Source: Gammaproteobacteria bacterium
GTDB lineage: Bacteria; Pseudomonadota; Gammaproteobacteria; Steroidobacterales; Steroidobacteraceae
Direction of reading: 5' to 3'
Length of the DNA stretch: 64,000 bases
Assembly: GCA_025359205.1 (NCBI GenBank)
Contig: JANYHD010000019.1
Location: 248,001 to 312,000 of the forward strand
The translations under genes and the position numbers were made by a program. This document shows positions 62,229-64,000 of this stretch, piece after piece (the stretch's first letter is position 1; every line of letters starts with the position of its first letter). Under the pieces are notes generated by a model, which made no database searches, was not told the DNA's origin, and saw only the letters and a program-made list of their open reading frames with translations.

Positions 62229-64000
62229 ATGTCTGACCGGAACTACGCGGCGTTCATCAGCTACAGTCATACCGATCGCCGCTGGGCGCGCTGGCTGCAC
62301 CGCGCCATCGAAACCTATCAGTTACCCGAAGCGCTGGGCCGCGAGCGCGAGGCGCACACGCCCGCGAGCAGTTCTCTGACGCCGGTGTTTCTGGATCGTG
62401 AGGAGCTGTCTTCAGGATCGAACCTGGCCGATGCAGTGCGCACAGCCTTGGTGCATTCCCGGACGCTGATTGTCGTTTGTTCGCCGGCCGCCGCCGCATC
62501 GCGCTGGGTGGATCAGGAAATACGTGAGTTCAAGCTGTTGCGTCGGGGCGATCGGATCCTGTGCCTGATCGTCGCCGGCGAGCCCGACGCGATCATCCGG
62601 AATTTTCCGGCAGCGCTGGAATGCTTTCCGCCCTCACTGCGTTTCGAAATCAGCAATGGCGAGCTGACTGACCGGCCTGCCGCGGAGCCGCTGGCGGCGG
62701 ATGTGCGCGCCGGCGCCGACGCGCGCGGCGACGCCAAGCTGAAGATCATCGCTGGTATGCTCGGCGTACCACTGGACGAGCTGCGCCAGCGCGACCACGT
62801 GCGCCGACAGCGCCGGCTGGCGCTGATCGGCACCGTCGCCAGTGTCGGCTGTGTGTTGCTGGCGGCGCTCGCGGCCTATGCCTGGGTGGCGCGCAACGAG
62901 GCTGTGCGTCAGCGACGACTGGCCGAGCAGAAGTCACTGACCGCCGAGCGCACCACGGGTTTTCTGGTCTCGCTCTTCAAGGTGTCCGATCCGGGCGAGG
63001 CGCGCGGCAACTCCATCACCGCCCGCGAGATACTTGATCGCGGCGCCACGCAAATCGATGCCTCGCTGCGCGACGAACCGCGGGTGCGTGCCGAGCTGCT
63101 GGAGATGCTCGGCAAGGTCTACACGGGTCTGGGCCTGTATACGCCGGCCGCGAGGCTGCTTGGGCAGGCGCGCGCGATTCCCGATCAGTCGCCGGTGGCG
63201 CAGGTCGGGCAGACCATCTCCTTCGGTGAGCTGGAGTTCCAGCGAGGGAACGATCAGCGTGCCGACCAGTTGCTGGGCGAGGCGGAGCACCAGCTGGCCG
63301 TGGTTCCCGATGCGGGTATGTCCAGCCGTGCGCGCCTGTGGCTGGCTCGCGGCCAGGTGGCGGCGAAACTCGAGCACGATGCGGACGCTGAAAGATACCT
63401 GCGCCAGGCGTTGCAGTCGGCGCAGTGGGCGGCCGACGCCGAGCTCAAGGCGCGAGCGCTGGCGGGTCTGGGCATGACGGCCTTCTACGCCGGCGACATG
63501 AATGCCGCGCAGCGCTGGTATGACCAGGCACTGGCCGAGCGCATCAGGATTTCCGGCGAGTTTCATCCGGAGACATCCGAATCGCTCAATGCGCTGGGAT
63601 CGATCGCCTATATGCGCGGCGATCGGCGCGCGGCTGAACACTACTTCCTGCGCTCGCTGGTGGTCGACCGCAAGGTGCTCGGACCGACGCACACCAGTGT
63701 TGCTGTAACGATGAACAACGTCGGTCGCTTGCGGCTGGAACGGCGCGACTTCCCGGGCGCCCGCGACATCCTCGACGCCGCGCTGGCACTGTTCCGGGCA
63801 AACCGCACCGAAGTGCATGATGAGACGATCTTTACCCTTAGCAACCTGGGACTGGCTGAGCTTGGACTGGGGCGCAGCCGGGAGGCCGAGGCGCTGATGT
63901 CCCAGGCGCTGCAAGCCGCCGTGGCCGACAAGCAGCGCCTGCACGGTCCGATCCTGGGCGATTTGGCGGATCTGGATTGCCGACGCGGCCGCTATCGCCT
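62229..64000 (+). CDS. TIR-domain, transmembrane, TPR protein (3' end outside the window)
   Basis: The frame opens at ATG 62229 and has no stop before the window ends (590 residues seen). Residues 1-150 form a TIR-like domain: NYAAFISYSHTDRRWARWLH, LTPVFLDREELSSGSNL, and SRWVDQEIREF with W93 and E97 in the place of the NADase glutamate of bacterial TIR domains. A membrane helix spans about 196-221. A C-terminal region of TPR-type repeats follows (AARLLGQARA, AAQRWYDQALAERIR, ESLNALGSIAYMRGD, EALMSQALQAA). The repeat region resembles those in bacterial Ser/Thr-kinase-TPR proteins. It could be a signalling or defence protein; no effector gene is visible inside the window. Confidence 0.85.
   Translation, partial: MSDRNYAAFISYSHTDRRWARWLHRAIETYQLPEALGREREAHTPASSSLTPVFLDREELSSGSNLADAVRTALVHSRTLIVVCSPAAAASRWVDQEIREFKLLRRGDRILCLIVAGEPDAIIRNFPAALECFPPSLRFEISNGELTDRPAAEPLAADVRAGADARGDAKLKIIAGMLGVPLDELRQRDHVRRQRRLALIGTVASVGCVLLAALAAYAWVARNEAVRQRRLAEQKSLTAERTTGFLVSLFKVSDPGEARGNSITAREILDRGATQIDASLRDEPRVRAELLEMLGKVYTGLGLYTPAARLLGQARAIPDQSPVAQVGQTISFGELEFQRGNDQRADQLLGEAEHQLAVVPDAGMSSRARLWLARGQVAAKLEHDADAERYLRQALQSAQWAADAELKARALAGLGMTAFYAGDMNAAQRWYDQALAERIRISGEFHPETSESLNALGSIAYMRGDRRAAEHYFLRSLVVDRKVLGPTHTSVAVTMNNVGRLRLERRDFPGARDILDAALALFRANRTEVHDETIFTLSNLGLAELGLGRSREAEALMSQALQAAVADKQRLHGPILGDLADLDCRRGRYR

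Overview
The window is a GC-rich, gene-dense piece of chromosome with almost no non-coding space. It comes from a gammaproteobacterium, most likely near the Xanthomonadales/Nevskiales/Steroidobacterales. The evidence is a set of gammaproteobacterial gene neighbourhoods: tsaD-folB-folK-pteridine reductase-MidA-like-cca; yggS-proC-yggT divergent from pilT-pilU; gshB-tonB-yqgE-ruvX-pyrB divergent from pilGHIJ-chpA; rppH-DUF6776-bactofilin-erpA; and ppx-ppk. No tRNA, rRNA, insertion sequence, prophage or CRISPR array was seen.

Layout. 1-5.3 kb: end of tsaD, folate genes (folB, folK, a pteridine reductase), a MidA-type methyltransferase, a CCA-adding enzyme without its HD motif, and a lipoprotein aminopeptidase. 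5.3-9.1 kb: a small heat-shock protein with a sigma-32-like promoter, then a class II (B12-dependent) ribonucleotide reductase split into nrdJa and nrdJb behind a NrdR-box-like site. 9.2-13.4 kb: cell-wall enzymes (MltD-like transglycosylase with three LysM repeats, L,D-transpeptidase) and ppnN. 13.5-19.5 kb: an orphan ParA, htpG with a strong sigma-32 promoter, msrB, a hydrolase, a DUF1624 membrane protein and an HU-family protein. 19.7-25.4 kb: yggS-proC-yggT, then three tandem PilT-family ATPases. 25.4-27.0 kb: a Gly-rich RRM protein and a three-gene operon of unknown function. 27.2-32.1 kb: a tightly overlapping gshB-tonB-yqgE-ruvX-pyrB-pyrK operon. 32.2-40.8 kb: a reduced Pil-Chp chemosensory operon (pilG, pilH, pilI, pilJ, chpA, chpC). 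40.8-52.3 kb: rsmE, bioA, ampD and a scattered B12 set (PduO-type adenosyltransferase, cobalamin riboswitch with a BtuB-type receptor, btuD- and btuC-like genes), mixed with an IMPase-family phosphatase, a membrane metalloprotease, pdxH and a bifunctional tyrA. 52.4-60.8 kb: rppH, DUF6776, bactofilin, erpA, ppx, ppk, an M23 peptidase and tyrS. 60.9-64 kb: a secreted NIDO/thrombospondin-type-3 protein and, running off the end, a TIR-TM-TPR protein.

How the parts connect. B12 is the strongest theme: outer-membrane uptake under riboswitch control, a TonB energiser, an ABC importer and an adenosyltransferase would feed the adenosylcobalamin-dependent NrdJab. Twitching motility is the second theme, with three retraction-type ATPases and a Chp pathway whose receptor has lost its periplasmic sensor and which lacks local methylation genes. 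Heat-shock control is visible at hsp20 and htpG. A third theme is murein metabolism (mltD, L,D-transpeptidase, ampD, M23 peptidase, bactofilin). PLP enzymes and PLP homeostasis (pdxH, yggS, bioA) also recur.

Most genes here are familiar. The features most worth a second look are the third PilT paralogue, the stripped Pil-Chp pathway, the degenerate cca, the BtuD-coupled metalloprotease, the unknown three-gene operon at 26-27 kb, recurrent candidate leaderless promoters, and the TIR-TPR protein at the right edge.
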